DNA of 64,000 bases. Source: Lysobacterales bacterium. GTDB taxonomy: Bacteria > Pseudomonadota > Gammaproteobacteria > Xanthomonadales > Rhodanobacteraceae. The translations under genes and the position numbers were made by a program. A model generated the notes under the pieces. The model saw only the letters and a list, made by a program, of their open reading frames with translations, searched no databases and was not told where the DNA came from. The stretch is taken from the NCBI GenBank assembly GCA_016707485.1, contig JADJHN010000001.1:868001-932000 (forward strand). The letters are read 5' to 3'. Of this stretch, positions 41,727 to 50,841 are shown piece by piece. Each line of letters begins with the position of its first letter. The first letter of the stretch is position 1.

Positions 41727-42286
41727 CGGGTCGGCCGGAAACGGCCGGCGAGATACTCACGGGCAATGAACAGCGCCGCGATCGAGCGACCGTCGCTGAC
41801 CTCGGGTTCCAGCAGCAAGGTGTGCAGCTCGCTGAGCTTCCAGGGCACCACTTCGAGCTCTTCCGGCTCGTCGCCCTGCAGGCGTTCGGGGTACAGGTCG
41901 CGGGCCAGCACGACATGCGTCATCGTGCTCATGTAGGTCGGCGACAGCGCCAGGGTGGTGAGGATGTGCAACTCGTGCGCACCGTATCCGATTTCTTCCT
42001 TGAGCTCGCGATTGGCGCCCTGCTCGACCGTTTCATCGCGGTCGAGACGACCCTTTGGCAAGCCAAGCTCGTAACCTTCGATCCCGGTCGCGTATTCGCG
42101 CACCAGCAGCACGGTGTCGTCATCAAGCATCGGCACCATCATCGCGGCGCCGAATCCCGAGGCGCGCAGGCGTTCGTGGGTACGCCGCTCGCCGTTGGAG
42201 AATTCGAGGTCGATCTGCTCGGCGCGCAGGAATCGGCTGTGTTCGACGGCACGGGTCGCCAGCACGATCGGTGGTTTCTTGGGCAT
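41723..42286 (-). CDS. nudE: ADP compounds hydrolase NudE
   Basis: NudE is a Nudix hydrolase acting on ADP-ribose, NADH and Ap3A. The 187-residue protein has the complete Nudix box GRLDRDETVEQGANRELKEE followed by IGY (GX5EX7REUXEEXGU), preceded by the NudE block EGYELGLPK. The ATG at 42286 fits the family start; no ribosome site is seen. A TACAAT hexamer 6 bases upstream would place the transcript start at the ATG itself. Confidence 0.96.
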   Translation of the reverse strand: MPKKPPIVLATRAVEHSRFLRAEQIDLEFSNGERRTHERLRASGFGAAMMVPMLDDDTVLLVREYATGIEGYELGLPKGRLDRDETVEQGANRELKEEIGYGAHELHILTTLALSPTYMSTMTHVVLARDLYPERLQGDEPEELEVVPWKLSELHTLLLEPEVSDGRSIAALFIAREYLAGRFRPTR

Positions 42287-42292
42287 CCGCCA

Positions 42293-42298
42293 ATTGTA
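42293..42298 (-). promoter_or_regulatory. -10-like TACAAT adjoining the nudE start (possible leaderless mRNA)
   Basis: On the minus strand TACAAT is followed by TTGGCGG-type sequence and the ATG after only 6 bases. With the usual 6-8 base distance to the +1 site, transcription would begin at or next to the A of the ATG. Confidence 0.4.
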
Positions 42299-42376
42299 AC
42301 CGCATGCAGCACAGCGCATCTAAGCCAGCCTGGCCGCGCCGGGCCGCAGATTGCCGTCGCCATGTGCGCTTGCCGG

Positions 42377-42382
42377 TATGCT
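42377..42382 (+). promoter_or_regulatory. Candidate -10 (TATGCT) for the sensor kinase gene
   Basis: TATGCT lies 29 bases before the ATG at 42412, in the 125-bp divergent gap to nudE. No clear -35. Confidence 0.35.
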
Positions 42383-42411
42383 AGGCAATCGCCCGCGCAA
42401 CATTGCCGCCC

Positions 42412-43854
42412 ATGACCCTGCATCGCCCGCGCCTTCGCGGCCTCGTCTCGAAACTCGCGCTGTTCTACCTGCTGTTGTCGCTGCCTACGCTGATCGTCGT
42501 CGAGTCGGTGATACTCACCTACGAGTTCCAGCGCTTCGTCAGTGGAGTCGAGCGCGGCAGCCTCGAGCGTGCGGTGGTGCGCGGCGCCGGCAATTTCGAT
42601 GCGCAATGGTCCGGTCTGCTGGATCAGCAGGCACCCAATCCGGCGGCGCTGAAATTGTGGCTCGATGCCTGGATCCTGCGCCTGCAGCAACCTCGTGGCG
42701 GGCTGACACCGGATGAGTCCTACATCCTGCTTGAGCTCAGTGAAGTACCGATGGCGGCGGCCATCATCGGCGCCGAGGGAGCGGTGCTCGCGCGCACCGA
42801 AGACAATGCACGCTGGACGCTGGACCTGCCGACTGCGGCCGAGTTGCGGGATGCCGCCGCGCCCGGCGCACCATTCCACCTGCCGCCGGTCGGCGACAGC
42901 GACTACAAGATCCAGCGAATCCTCGTTGCCCTGCACGATTCCGCCGGCACGCGCAACGGCTGGCTGTTCGTCGAGTTGCGCGTGCCGCCGGCATGGCGGC
43001 ACCTGTTGGTCGATTCGAGTTTCGAGTCAGCCACGGTTTTTGCCTTCCTCATCGTGTTCGGACTCGCCTCGTCGCTGTTCCTGGCGGCCTGGGTCACGCG
43101 GCGCCTGAACCGCATCGAGCGCGCTGCGATTGCCTGGAGCCGCGGCGATTTCTCCAATCGCATCAACGACCATTCCAGCGACGAAATCGGCGGCCTGTCG
43201 CGCAAGCTCGATGGCATGGCCTTTGACCTGAAGTGCCTGGTGCGCTCTCGCGCGCAACTTGCGGCGCTGGCCGAACGCCAACGCCTGGCCCGCGACCTGC
43301 ACGATACGGTCAAGCAAAAGGCCTTCGCCTTGAACCTGCAACTGGCCACGGCGCGGCGCACGCTGGGCACTGGCGCGGGCGGCGAGCGCCTCGAACTGGC
43401 CCAACGCCTGACCCAGCAGATCCAGCAGGAACTCGGGCAAATCCTCGACGAGATGCATGCCTCGGATGCGGAACTGCCGTTCGCCGAACGCCTGCGCATG
43501 CGTGCCAGCGACTGGTCCCACACCAGCGGTGCCAGCCTCGGATTCAACATCGATGATGTACCCCCACTGGCCGCCGCGGTCGAGGACTCGCTGCTGCGCA
43601 TCGCCGATGAGGCCTTGTCCAATGTCCTGCGCCACAGTGGCGCGAGCCACGTCGATGTCAGCCTCCGCCGCACGGCGGAGCGCGTCAGCCTTGTCATCGC
43701 CGATAATGGCACGGGCGCACGTGCGGATCCGGGCCAGGGCATGGGTCTGCGCAACATGCGCGAGCGCGCCGAGGCACTGCCGGGGGGTCGATTCGAATTC
43801 GACAGCACGCCGGAACACGGCACGCGCGTGACGGTCGGCTTCCAGACGAGGTAG
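42412..43854 (+). CDS. NarL-type sensor histidine kinase (HisKA_3)
   Basis: The 480-residue membrane kinase has two membrane helices (about residues 11-35 and 200-225) around a periplasmic sensor region. A HAMP domain (RRLNRIERAAIAWSRGDFSN), the HisKA_3 dimerisation box LARDLHDTVKQKAFALNLQL (phosphorylated His) and an HATPase domain with IADEALSNVLRHSGA and DNGTGARADPGQGMGLRNM follow. The signal is unknown. The response regulator starts 5 bases after its stop, so the two form an operon. Confidence 0.94.
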   Translation: MTLHRPRLRGLVSKLALFYLLLSLPTLIVVESVILTYEFQRFVSGVERGSLERAVVRGAGNFDAQWSGLLDQQAPNPAALKLWLDAWILRLQQPRGGLTPDESYILLELSEVPMAAAIIGAEGAVLARTEDNARWTLDLPTAAELRDAAAPGAPFHLPPVGDSDYKIQRILVALHDSAGTRNGWLFVELRVPPAWRHLLVDSSFESATVFAFLIVFGLASSLFLAAWVTRRLNRIERAAIAWSRGDFSNRINDHSSDEIGGLSRKLDGMAFDLKCLVRSRAQLAALAERQRLARDLHDTVKQKAFALNLQLATARRTLGTGAGGERLELAQRLTQQIQQELGQILDEMHASDAELPFAERLRMRASDWSHTSGASLGFNIDDVPPLAAAVEDSLLRIADEALSNVLRHSGASHVDVSLRRTAERVSLVIADNGTGARADPGQGMGLRNMRERAEALPGGRFEFDSTPEHGTRVTVGFQTR

Positions 43855-43858
43855 CAAG

Positions 43859-44515
43859 GTGAACAAACCCATCCGCATTGTCATCGCCGATGACCATGAC
43901 CTCGTCCGTCAGGGCATCCGCGGCTTCCTCGAAACCCATGCCGACCTGGCCATCGTCGGCGAGGCCGGCGACGCGGCCTCGGCGGTCAGCCTGTGCCGCG
44001 AGCAAGGCCCCGATGTTGCCCTCGTCGATCTGGTCATGCCCGGCGGCGGCATCGAGGCGACCCGCGCGATTCGTGCCGCCAGCCCGAAGACCGCCGTGGT
44101 CCTGCTGACCTCGTTCGAGGACGTCCAGCAGATCGTCGCCGCGGTGCAGGCGGGCGCGCTTTCCTGCCTGCTCAAGGATGTCGATGCGGACGCGCTGGCC
44201 GATGCCTTGCGCAAGGCCGCGCAGGGCGAGGCGGTCCTGCATCCGCGCATCGCCGCACGCCTGATGGATGCCATGCGTCGCGGCGTCGAACCCGGCAGCG
44301 ATGTCCTGCGTTCGCTGAGCCAGCGCGAGCGCGAAACGCTGGCCCTGGTTGCCGAGGGACTGAGCAACCAGATGATTGCCGAGCGCCTCGGCATCGGCGA
44401 GAAGACGGTCAAGACCCACGTCAGCAACGTGCTTGGCAAACTCAACGTCAGCGACCGCACCCAGGCTGCCGTGTACGCCTGGCGCAGCGGCATGAAGCAA
44501 CGCGAACAGCCTTAG
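43859..44515 (+). CDS. NarL/LuxR-family response regulator
   Basis: The 218-residue protein has a receiver domain (IVIADDHDLVRQGIRGFL, phospho-Asp in VALVDLVMPGGG, Lys in CLLKDVDAD) and a C-terminal LuxR-type helix-turn-helix (LSQRERETLALVAEGLSNQM, then IAERLGIGEKTVKTHVSNVL). It uses a GTG start with GAGG 7 bases upstream. It is the partner of the kinase just before it. Its regulon is not deducible from this window. Confidence 0.95.
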   Translation: MNKPIRIVIADDHDLVRQGIRGFLETHADLAIVGEAGDAASAVSLCREQGPDVALVDLVMPGGGIEATRAIRAASPKTAVVLLTSFEDVQQIVAAVQAGALSCLLKDVDADALADALRKAAQGEAVLHPRIAARLMDAMRRGVEPGSDVLRSLSQRERETLALVAEGLSNQMIAERLGIGEKTVKTHVSNVLGKLNVSDRTQAAVYAWRSGMKQREQP

Positions 44516-44594
44516 TTTTCCAGGCGCCTGCGCGCCATTTGATGCCCTTGCAGCGGGATCAATCCACGATCACTGGCGCAGCGACGCTGCGTGT

Positions 44595-45371
44595 TCACGC
44601 GGCTTCGTGCCCGGCCCGCGCCTCCACGGCCGCGCCCCGATCACGCGCCAATTGCGCGATTTCCCGTATTTCCGCATGTGCCGATGCGGCGAGGTCATTG
44701 GCGACATGGGCGAGAAAGGCCGGACTTCCGGCAAGCACGGCGCGTCGCAGCCAGCCCGCCGCCTCAACGATGCGGCCCTCGCCGATGAGGATCTGTGCAT
44801 GGCTGGCCTGGCCGCGGAAATCGCCGGCTTCGGCCGATCTGCGGTACCACTCGCGGGCGGCAAGTGCATCTGCCTCGACTTCCCAGCCTTCCTCGAGATA
44901 ACGACCGACCAGGTTCATCGACTTGGCATGCCCAAGCCCGGCTGCCTTGCGATACCAGGCCCAGGCCTCGCGGCGTGATGGCTCCAGGCCACGTCCGGTC
45001 GCCAGCAGGTTGGCCAGGTTGTACATGCCCCAGTCGAGTCCGGCCAGCGCCGCCTTGCGATACCAGACTGCCGCCAGGGCAAAGTCGCACGGGGTGCCGG
45101 CGCCGAGTTCGTGACAGCGTCCAAGCATGTTCATGGCCGCCGGCAGACCGGAGTTGGCCGCCAATCGATACCAATGCAGGCCTTCAACGGCATCGCGGGC
45201 GACACCGCGACCTTCGCAGCACATTTGTCCCAGCAGGAACTGCGCGGCGATTTCGCCGTTCAACGCCGCCGCATGGATCAGGTCGTGGGCATGCGCCGGA
45301 TCCTTGCGCAAGGCGTCCAGCAGGTGCTCGTGATGCGCCATGCCGGGGTTTGCTGCGGCAGCTTCAGACAT
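44595..45371 (-). CDS. Sel1-repeat protein of the piuC operon
   Basis: The 258-residue protein is built from about five Sel1 (TPR-like) repeats, for example AQFLLGQMCCEGRGVARDAV, AMNMLGRCHELGAGTP, WGMYNLANLLATGRG and SMNLVGRYLEEGWEVEADAL. It has no signal peptide. Sel1 proteins act as protein-binding scaffolds. Its ATG at 45371 overlaps the piuC stop by 8 bases (ATGTCTGA), so it is translationally linked to the iron-uptake genes upstream. The exact role is unknown. Confidence 0.9.
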   Translation of the reverse strand: MSEAAAANPGMAHHEHLLDALRKDPAHAHDLIHAAALNGEIAAQFLLGQMCCEGRGVARDAVEGLHWYRLAANSGLPAAMNMLGRCHELGAGTPCDFALAAVWYRKAALAGLDWGMYNLANLLATGRGLEPSRREAWAWYRKAAGLGHAKSMNLVGRYLEEGWEVEADALAAREWYRRSAEAGDFRGQASHAQILIGEGRIVEAAGWLRRAVLAGSPAFLAHVANDLAASAHAEIREIAQLARDRGAAVEARAGHEAA

Positions 45372-46050
45372 CCGCCCACGCACGCAGCAGGTTGTGGTAG
45401 ACGCCGGTCAGCGAGACCAGTTCGGGCGCACCCGGAACACGCGCGGTCAGCGCCTGGATGGCGACATCCAGTTCGAACAACTGACGGCGTTGCGCCTCGC
45501 TGCGGACCAGGCTCTGCAACCAGAAGAACGAGGCCACCCGCGTTCCGCGTGTCACCGGCGTGACCTGGTGCAAGCTCGATCCCGGATAAAGCACCAGGTC
45601 CCCGGCCGGCAACTTGACGCTGTGCGTTCCGTAACTGTCCTCGATGACCAGCTCACCGCCCTCGTACTCCTCGGGATCGGCGAAAAAGAGCGTTGCCGAA
45701 AGGTCGGTGCGGATCGGCAAGGCCGGTTGCTGGCGGCGGTCGTAACGGATGGCGTTGTCGACATGCAAGCCGAAGTGTTCGCCGCCGCTGTAGCGGTTGA
45801 ACAGCGGTGGATAGATCGTGCGCGGCAAGGCGGCTGCGAAAAAAGTCGTGTTGCGCGCCAGTGCAGCGAGGATCAGTTCACCAAGCTCGACGGCCAGAGC
45901 ATCGTCCTCGGCGAGTTGGCCGTTGTGCTTGACCTGGGCGGACTGGTATCCGGCCGTACGTTTTCCATCTTTCCACTCCGCATGGGCAAGCCGTTCGCGG
46001 CAATGACCCAGCTCGGTGGCATTCAGCACATCCGGCACATGAACGAGCAC
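45364..46050 (-). CDS. piuC: PKHD-type Fe(II)/2-oxoglutarate hydroxylase PiuC/YbiX
   Basis: PiuC-type proteins are iron- and 2-oxoglutarate-dependent dioxygenases linked to siderophore receptors. The 228-residue protein shows the family layout: EWKDGKRTAGYQSAQVKHNG, FNRYSGGEHFGLHVDNAI with the His-x-Asp metal ligands, SATLFFADPEEYEGGELVIE and the distal ligand His in GSSLHQVTPVTRGTRVASFF. It follows the TonB receptor gene by 62 bp on the same strand, as in the Pseudomonas piuA-piuC and E. coli fiu-ybiX pairs. Confidence 0.96.
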   Translation of the reverse strand: MLVHVPDVLNATELGHCRERLAHAEWKDGKRTAGYQSAQVKHNGQLAEDDALAVELGELILAALARNTTFFAAALPRTIYPPLFNRYSGGEHFGLHVDNAIRYDRRQQPALPIRTDLSATLFFADPEEYEGGELVIEDSYGTHSVKLPAGDLVLYPGSSLHQVTPVTRGTRVASFFWLQSLVRSEAQRRQLFELDVAIQALTARVPGAPELVSLTGVYHNLLRAWADV

Positions 46051-46112
46051 GCGGGTTTCTCCTTTGGCGACGGCGGCGGCTGCAGGCAGTCGCCGTCCGC
46101 GCGCGGAACCAC

Positions 46113-48473
46113 TCAGAACTTCAGGCTGGCGCTCAGTTGCACGGCACGCCCGGCCGCCGGCGTGGCGTAATGCACCGGATACGCCTTGGTGTAGTAGACC
46201 TTGTCGGCGAGGTTCTGCAGGTTCAGGCGAAGGGCGAGTTTTTCGCTCGCCTGCCAGTTGGCCATTGCATCGAAACGCCAGTAGGAAGGCACGCCGAACT
46301 CGGTCAACAGGCCATCCGCCGGATTGACCCGGTAACTGCCGACAACTTGATCGACGTAGAACGCACCGGCACCGAAACTCAGCTCACGCGAAAGCCGGTA
46401 GCTGCTCCACAGGCTGAAGCTGTTTTCCGGGATATTGGCCAGGCGCGTGCCGTTGATCGGATTCGCGGCGCCGTTGACGAAGCCGCCATCGACCAGCTTG
46501 CCCCGCATGTGCGCATAACCGGCAAAAACGCTCCAGGCCTCGCTGAGGCTGCCGCTGGCCGAGACTTCGAAGCCACGCACGCGCGACTCGCCGATGTTCT
46601 GAAAGCTGCCGTCCGCATCCAGCTGGCGCGCATTGGTCTTTTCGGTGTGGAAGAGGTCGGCGGTGACGGCGAGGCGCTCGCCGAACAGGTTCCACTTCAA
46701 GCCAAGTTCGATGTTGCGGGTCTTTTCCGGATCGAGATCGGTAATGCTGATGGGATTGGTGTCGCTGCCTTCGCTGATGAAGCTTCCCGGTGGCGTTGCC
46801 GAATTGGCGAATGACAGATACGCGCTGCCGGCCTCGCTCGGTTTCCAGACCAGGCCAAGCTGACCGCTGGCATCCGTACTGCTGCTGCGATGGTCCTCGG
46901 TGATGGTCAGGCCGGTGTAACCGCGCGGACAGACCGTTCCCGGCAATTCCGGGCAATAAGTCACCGGGGCCGTCGTCGAGAATCGATCCATTCGCAGGCC
47001 GACGTTGAGCAGCCAGTTGTCGCCGAAATGCAGTGTGTCGAGCGCGTACAAGGCCCGCGTGTTGCTGCGCGTGCGCGTCGGCGCGTTGGCGCGCACGATC
47101 GGCGCGGGGACAAAGCCGCCGGCGGCGCTGTAGGTACCCGGCAGCCACGGATCGTTCGGCTCCGGATCCGCCAGGCTCGTGCAGTTGTAGAACGAGGGTG
47201 CACCGACGCCCAGCGTCCTGCAGGCGGTGGCGGCATTGATGTTGGGCACGATGTAGCTGTCCTTGAACGCCTTCTCGTTGGCCAGTTCGAAGCCGACGTT
47301 GAACACGTTTTTCAGGCCGCCCGCGCGGAACTCGCCGGAAAGGTCGGTTTGATTGATTGCCGAGACGGTATTGCCGGCACGCGAGTTCACCCGCCGCCAG
47401 ACTTCGCCGTTGACGACATTGCCCTGGCTGTCGTCCGGTTGGCTGAGGATGTAATCCTGTTGCGAGCGGCCGTAGCGCGAGGTGTTGCGCAGGGTCAGTC
47501 CGTTGTCGAATTCGTGGCGCAGCTGGAGGCTGCCGATATCGACATTCGCCTCGCGGAAATCGCGGTCGACGAGACCGTAGAAATTGCTGCGGTCGCCGCC
47601 GTCATCGGGACGCACCACGCGCACGCCGGCGGCCAGGCCATTGACGCCGTAGTGATAGGGAATGCCGGCCTCGGGCAGTTCATCGCTGTCGAGGTGGTAG
47701 TAACTCAAGGTTGCCGAGGTCGGGCTGTTCAGGCCGAAGGTGACCGATGGCGCGAAACCGAAACGGCGGCTGTTGACTTCGTCACGCCCGGCGACGCCGG
47801 CATCATGGCCGAGGACATTCACGCGCAGCGCGGCACCTTCGCCCAGGCGCATGTTGGTATCAAGCGTGGCACGACGGTAGGCGGCCGAGCCCAGGCCAAG
47901 TTCAACGCGGGTGAAATCCTCGGCCAGTGGGGCCTTGGTCACCAGGTTGATGCTGCCACCGCCGTTCGAGCGCCCGCTGTAAACCGAATCCGGGCCCTTG
48001 ACCACTTCAATCTGCTGGATATTGAAGGTCTCGCGTGACTGCGCACCGGCATCGCGCACGCCGTCGACGAAGATCGACCCCTGCGAATCGAAGCCGCGAA
48101 GATAGGGGCGGTCGCCTTGCGGATTGCCGCCTTCGCCGGCACCAAAAGTGATGCCCGGGATCAGCCGCAGCGCATCGACCAGGTCGGTTGCGCCGACATC
48201 GCCGATCAAGGCCTCGGGCACGATGGCGACCGAGCGCGGCGTATCCAGCAAGGGCGCCGTGAACTTGGCCGAGGTCGGCTCGCTGACGGCATAGCCGTCC
48301 ACCTTGACGCTGTCGAGCTCGCGCGCCTTGCTGGCATCGGGAAGCTCCGGTGCGCTGCTGGCTTCGGCAGCGGCCGCGGCGCTTGCCGAGATGAACAGGC
48401 TGCCGAGGGTGCTGGCGAGGAGACGACGCGGTGCGGCGTGCGCGGCGCAGATGCGGGGGGTCGAAGAAATCAA
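46113..48473 (-). CDS. TonB-dependent siderophore receptor (Fiu/PiuA-like)
   Basis: The 786-residue outer-membrane receptor has a signal peptide, the TonB-box region (LDSVKVDGYAVSEPTSAKF), a plug domain with DTPRSVAIVPEALIGDVGAT, DRPYLRGFDSQGSIFVDGVR and VVKGPDSVYSGRSNGGGSIN, then a 22-strand barrel ending with QLSASLKF (terminal Phe). The most likely start is TTG at 48473 (MISSTPRICAAHAA), with AAGGA 8 bases upstream, because no ATG gives a sensible signal peptide. It is probably for a catecholate siderophore, judged from the linked piuC. Transcription is likely Fur-repressed from the promoter at 48639-48667. Confidence 0.93.
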   Translation of the reverse strand: MISSTPRICAAHAAPRRLLASTLGSLFISASAAAAAEASSAPELPDASKARELDSVKVDGYAVSEPTSAKFTAPLLDTPRSVAIVPEALIGDVGATDLVDALRLIPGITFGAGEGGNPQGDRPYLRGFDSQGSIFVDGVRDAGAQSRETFNIQQIEVVKGPDSVYSGRSNGGGSINLVTKAPLAEDFTRVELGLGSAAYRRATLDTNMRLGEGAALRVNVLGHDAGVAGRDEVNSRRFGFAPSVTFGLNSPTSATLSYYHLDSDELPEAGIPYHYGVNGLAAGVRVVRPDDGGDRSNFYGLVDRDFREANVDIGSLQLRHEFDNGLTLRNTSRYGRSQQDYILSQPDDSQGNVVNGEVWRRVNSRAGNTVSAINQTDLSGEFRAGGLKNVFNVGFELANEKAFKDSYIVPNINAATACRTLGVGAPSFYNCTSLADPEPNDPWLPGTYSAAGGFVPAPIVRANAPTRTRSNTRALYALDTLHFGDNWLLNVGLRMDRFSTTAPVTYCPELPGTVCPRGYTGLTITEDHRSSSTDASGQLGLVWKPSEAGSAYLSFANSATPPGSFISEGSDTNPISITDLDPEKTRNIELGLKWNLFGERLAVTADLFHTEKTNARQLDADGSFQNIGESRVRGFEVSASGSLSEAWSVFAGYAHMRGKLVDGGFVNGAANPINGTRLANIPENSFSLWSSYRLSRELSFGAGAFYVDQVVGSYRVNPADGLLTEFGVPSYWRFDAMANWQASEKLALRLNLQNLADKVYYTKAYPVHYATPAAGRAVQLSASLKF

Positions 48474-48638
48474 AGGGAATCCTTGGGCAGAGTTTGGCGG
48501 TGCGACCGACCACCTCCAACCGCTGGTTCGAGCCGACTTCGGCACTGCCCGGAGCCGCCATCGACAGCGCCGCCAGGCCCACCATTGCAATCAGTCAGCG
48601 CGCTTCAGTACGGGGGAGTGCGGTTGTGCAGGGCGCAA

Positions 48639-48667
48639 ATTAAACCCTAGATGCGAATCATTCGCAA
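48639..48667 (-). promoter_or_regulatory. Fur-box-overlapped promoter of the TonB receptor operon
   Basis: On the minus strand TTGCGA (48662-48667), 17 bases and TTTAAT (48639-48644) form a good sigma-70 promoter. Across its -35 and spacer lies the perfect 7-1-7 palindrome TGCGAATCATTCGCA (48652-48666), close to the Fur consensus (AATNATT core). The adjacent ATTCATTC on the outer side may be a second half-site. It would leave a leader of about 160 bases before the TTG start. Confidence 0.8.
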
Positions 48668-48714
48668 CCGTATTCATTCGAGGAACCGGCCCACAGGTAC
48701 AAATCCTCGATCCA

Positions 48715-49518
48715 TCAAGGGTCGAACAGGGCCAAAGCCTCGGCGTGCAGGGCGGGCGGGCCGGCCAATGCGTTGCGCACGTCCAGTCCGATCGCTTCGC
48801 CCTCCAGCGTGCTGAACACGCCGCCAGCCTCGCGCACGATCACCACCAATGCCGCAATGTCGAGGATATTCAGGTCGGACTCGACGACCAGGTCGATCGC
48901 CCCGCGCGCAAGCAGGTGGTAGTGGAGGAAATCGCCGTAGCCGCGGATGCGGCCAACGCGGCTGACCAGGCCGCCGAGTGCCTGCCAACGCGCGGGATCA
49001 TTCGCCATCGACTTCAGGTTGCCGGTCGAAACGGCAGCCATCGGGCCAAATTCGCGGGTGTCGGAAACCTGCACGCGCCGGCCATTGGCGCTGCTGGTGC
49101 CTATGAATGCCCCGCCGCCGCGCACCGCCCAGGCGCGTTCGCCGTACTCGCCGGCAGCGGAAACACCCAGCACCAGCTCGCCGCAATGCATCAGCGCAAT
49201 CTGCGTCGAGAACATCGGATAGCCGCGCACGAAGGCCTTGGTGCCATCGATGGGATCGATCAGCCACAGATAATCACCCTGCCCTTCGCGGCCATGCTCC
49301 TCGCCGAGGAAGGCGTGCCCCGGAAAAGCCGCACGCAGCACATCCTTGATGATTGACTCGGCTTCGCGATCGGCTTCGGTCACCGGCGTTTCATCGGCCT
49401 TGGCGTCGACCGAGAAATCGCGCGCCGCGTAGCGCGCATGGATGGCGCGCTCGGCCTCATCAGCGGCGCGGTGCGCCACTTCCAGTGCCGTGGCGAGAAA
49501 GGATTCGCTCAAGGCCAT
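48715..49518 (-). CDS. hisN: Inositol-monophosphatase-family phosphatase (HisN/histidinol-phosphatase-like)
   Basis: The 267-residue protein has the family metal motifs ETPVTEADREAE, HAFLGEEHGREG, LIDPIDGTKAFVRGYPMFST and the C-terminal LDIAALVVIVREAGGVFS, where the usual Trp-Asp is Leu-Asp. The GYPMFSTQIAL block and the FLGEEHG loop resemble HisN-type histidinol-phosphate phosphatases used by Actinobacteria and many Lysobacterales. Other his genes are not nearby, so the substrate is inferred. It starts 2 bases after the gspN stop and is probably co-transcribed. Confidence 0.85.
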   Translation of the reverse strand: MALSESFLATALEVAHRAADEAERAIHARYAARDFSVDAKADETPVTEADREAESIIKDVLRAAFPGHAFLGEEHGREGQGDYLWLIDPIDGTKAFVRGYPMFSTQIALMHCGELVLGVSAAGEYGERAWAVRGGGAFIGTSSANGRRVQVSDTREFGPMAAVSTGNLKSMANDPARWQALGGLVSRVGRIRGYGDFLHYHLLARGAIDLVVESDLNILDIAALVVIVREAGGVFSTLEGEAIGLDVRNALAGPPALHAEALALFDP

Positions 49519-49520
49519 GC

Positions 49521-50288
49521 TCAGAACAACTTGAACAACTTGCCGTCGATGAGCAAATGCGAGGAGCCATCCGCCTGCGGCTCGCCGACATAGCGCAAGG
49601 CCTCGCGGACGCGCGCATCGTCGTTGCGCGCGGCGAGGAAGGCCTCGGCCTGGAAGCCGGTGGCGGCAATCGTGAAATGACCGCTCACTTCGAGATTGCC
49701 CTTGCCGTCATCGGCCACGGTGCCGCCAATGCTGCCATCGGGCTTCGAGGCAAACTCGGCGAGGATGTCCGAGAAGCGCGCCTCGGCCGTGCCGCTGACG
49801 CCGGCATCGCTCCACAACGCGGTGCCGTTCGCATCGCTGACCACGCCATCCTGGAAACTGACCTTGGCAAAGCTTCCGGTAATCGTTCCCAGCAGTTTCA
49901 GGGATGGCACGTCGAGCACCGGCGCCAGCATCGATGCCGGCACGCGAAAGCGCACGTCATGCGCGGTGAGGCGTCCATCCGCTGCACGCTCGATCAGGCC
50001 CGAGGTATCGATGTCGGCACCGCGGATGCGCAGGTCGGCATGCAGGCGGCGCGCGAACAGCGGCGCCTTCTCGACCTGCCAATCCAGCTCGCCAAGATCG
50101 CGGCCAAACACGCTGACGCCATCGGCATGGCCCTGCCAGACCGTGCCGCGGACGCCAACCAGGGAAACCGGGCCGAGCTGCGAGGCGACGTAACGATAGG
50201 CGACATCCGCCGGCAGCGTCCAGGCAATGGCGCCGGCGACGATGACGACGAGGATCAACAGTGCAAAAAACCACTTCAGTATTTTCAT
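49521..50288 (-). CDS. gspN: Type II secretion system protein N
   Basis: GspN is an inner-membrane-anchored periplasmic accessory of some type II secretion systems. The 255-residue protein has one N-terminal membrane helix (WFFALLILVVIVAGAIAW), the family start with TLPADVAYRYVASQ and VRGTVWQGHADGV, then a beta-rich periplasmic part. It lies downstream of gspM in the L-M-N order. Confidence 0.9.
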   Translation of the reverse strand: MKILKWFFALLILVVIVAGAIAWTLPADVAYRYVASQLGPVSLVGVRGTVWQGHADGVSVFGRDLGELDWQVEKAPLFARRLHADLRIRGADIDTSGLIERAADGRLTAHDVRFRVPASMLAPVLDVPSLKLLGTITGSFAKVSFQDGVVSDANGTALWSDAGVSGTAEARFSDILAEFASKPDGSIGGTVADDGKGNLEVSGHFTIAATGFQAEAFLAARNDDARVREALRYVGEPQADGSSHLLIDGKLFKLF

Positions 50289-50349
50289 TGCTCAACGATT
50301 CATGGAAAACAGGAAAGGCAGGGGCATTGCGGACCCGGCCAACGGGAAC

Positions 50350-50841
50350 TCAAGGAACGTCCTCCAGCGTGACCCGCGCATTGACGAGGCCACTGGCGTC
50401 GACGCGATCGGCGGAGAAATCGGTGATCTGCACGCCATGATCGCGGGCCATGCCCTCGATCCAGCTCATCAGCACGTCGAACGAGGCGAATTCGAAGCTG
50501 GCACGCACGCTGTTGGAGCCAACTGGCTCGAGGCGCTTGAGCACGCCTTCAAGGCCGGCGCCACGTGCACTGACATCGGCCAGCGCCAGCAGCGACTTGC
50601 CTTGCCGGTCCGCGCGCGAGCGCACGCCCGCGTTGCGCAGGCGCTCGACCTCGGCTTCGGCAACACGGACAAAGGCGAGATCGCGCCGCGCATTGTCGAG
50701 CTGATGGCTCAGGCGCGCCTGCTCGCTGGCCAGTGGATGCCAGATGAACGACCAGACCAGGAAGATGGCGACGATGATGCCACCGATCACCAGCACGCGA
50801 CGATCACGCGCCGACTGCTGCTGCCACCATGCGGCGATCAT
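50350..50841 (-). CDS. gspM: Type II secretion system protein M
   Basis: GspM pairs with GspL in the inner-membrane platform. The 163-residue protein has a short cytoplasmic start (MIAAWWQQQSARDRRVLVIG), one membrane helix, and a periplasmic ferredoxin-like domain with FEFASFDVLMSWIEGMARDH. The first codon overlaps the gspL stop by 4 bases (ATGA). The typical GspM pattern is clear though the sequence is divergent. Confidence 0.9.
   Translation of the reverse strand: MIAAWWQQQSARDRRVLVIGGIIVAIFLVWSFIWHPLASEQARLSHQLDNARRDLAFVRVAEAEVERLRNAGVRSRADRQGKSLLALADVSARGAGLEGVLKRLEPVGSNSVRASFEFASFDVLMSWIEGMARDHGVQITDFSADRVDASGLVNARVTLEDVP

Noticed and set aside
44577..44591. Terminator CGCAGCGACGCTGCG between the response regulator and Sel1 gene
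   Set aside because: The palindrome has a one-base loop and no T-tract, so it would not fold as a normal hairpin terminator.
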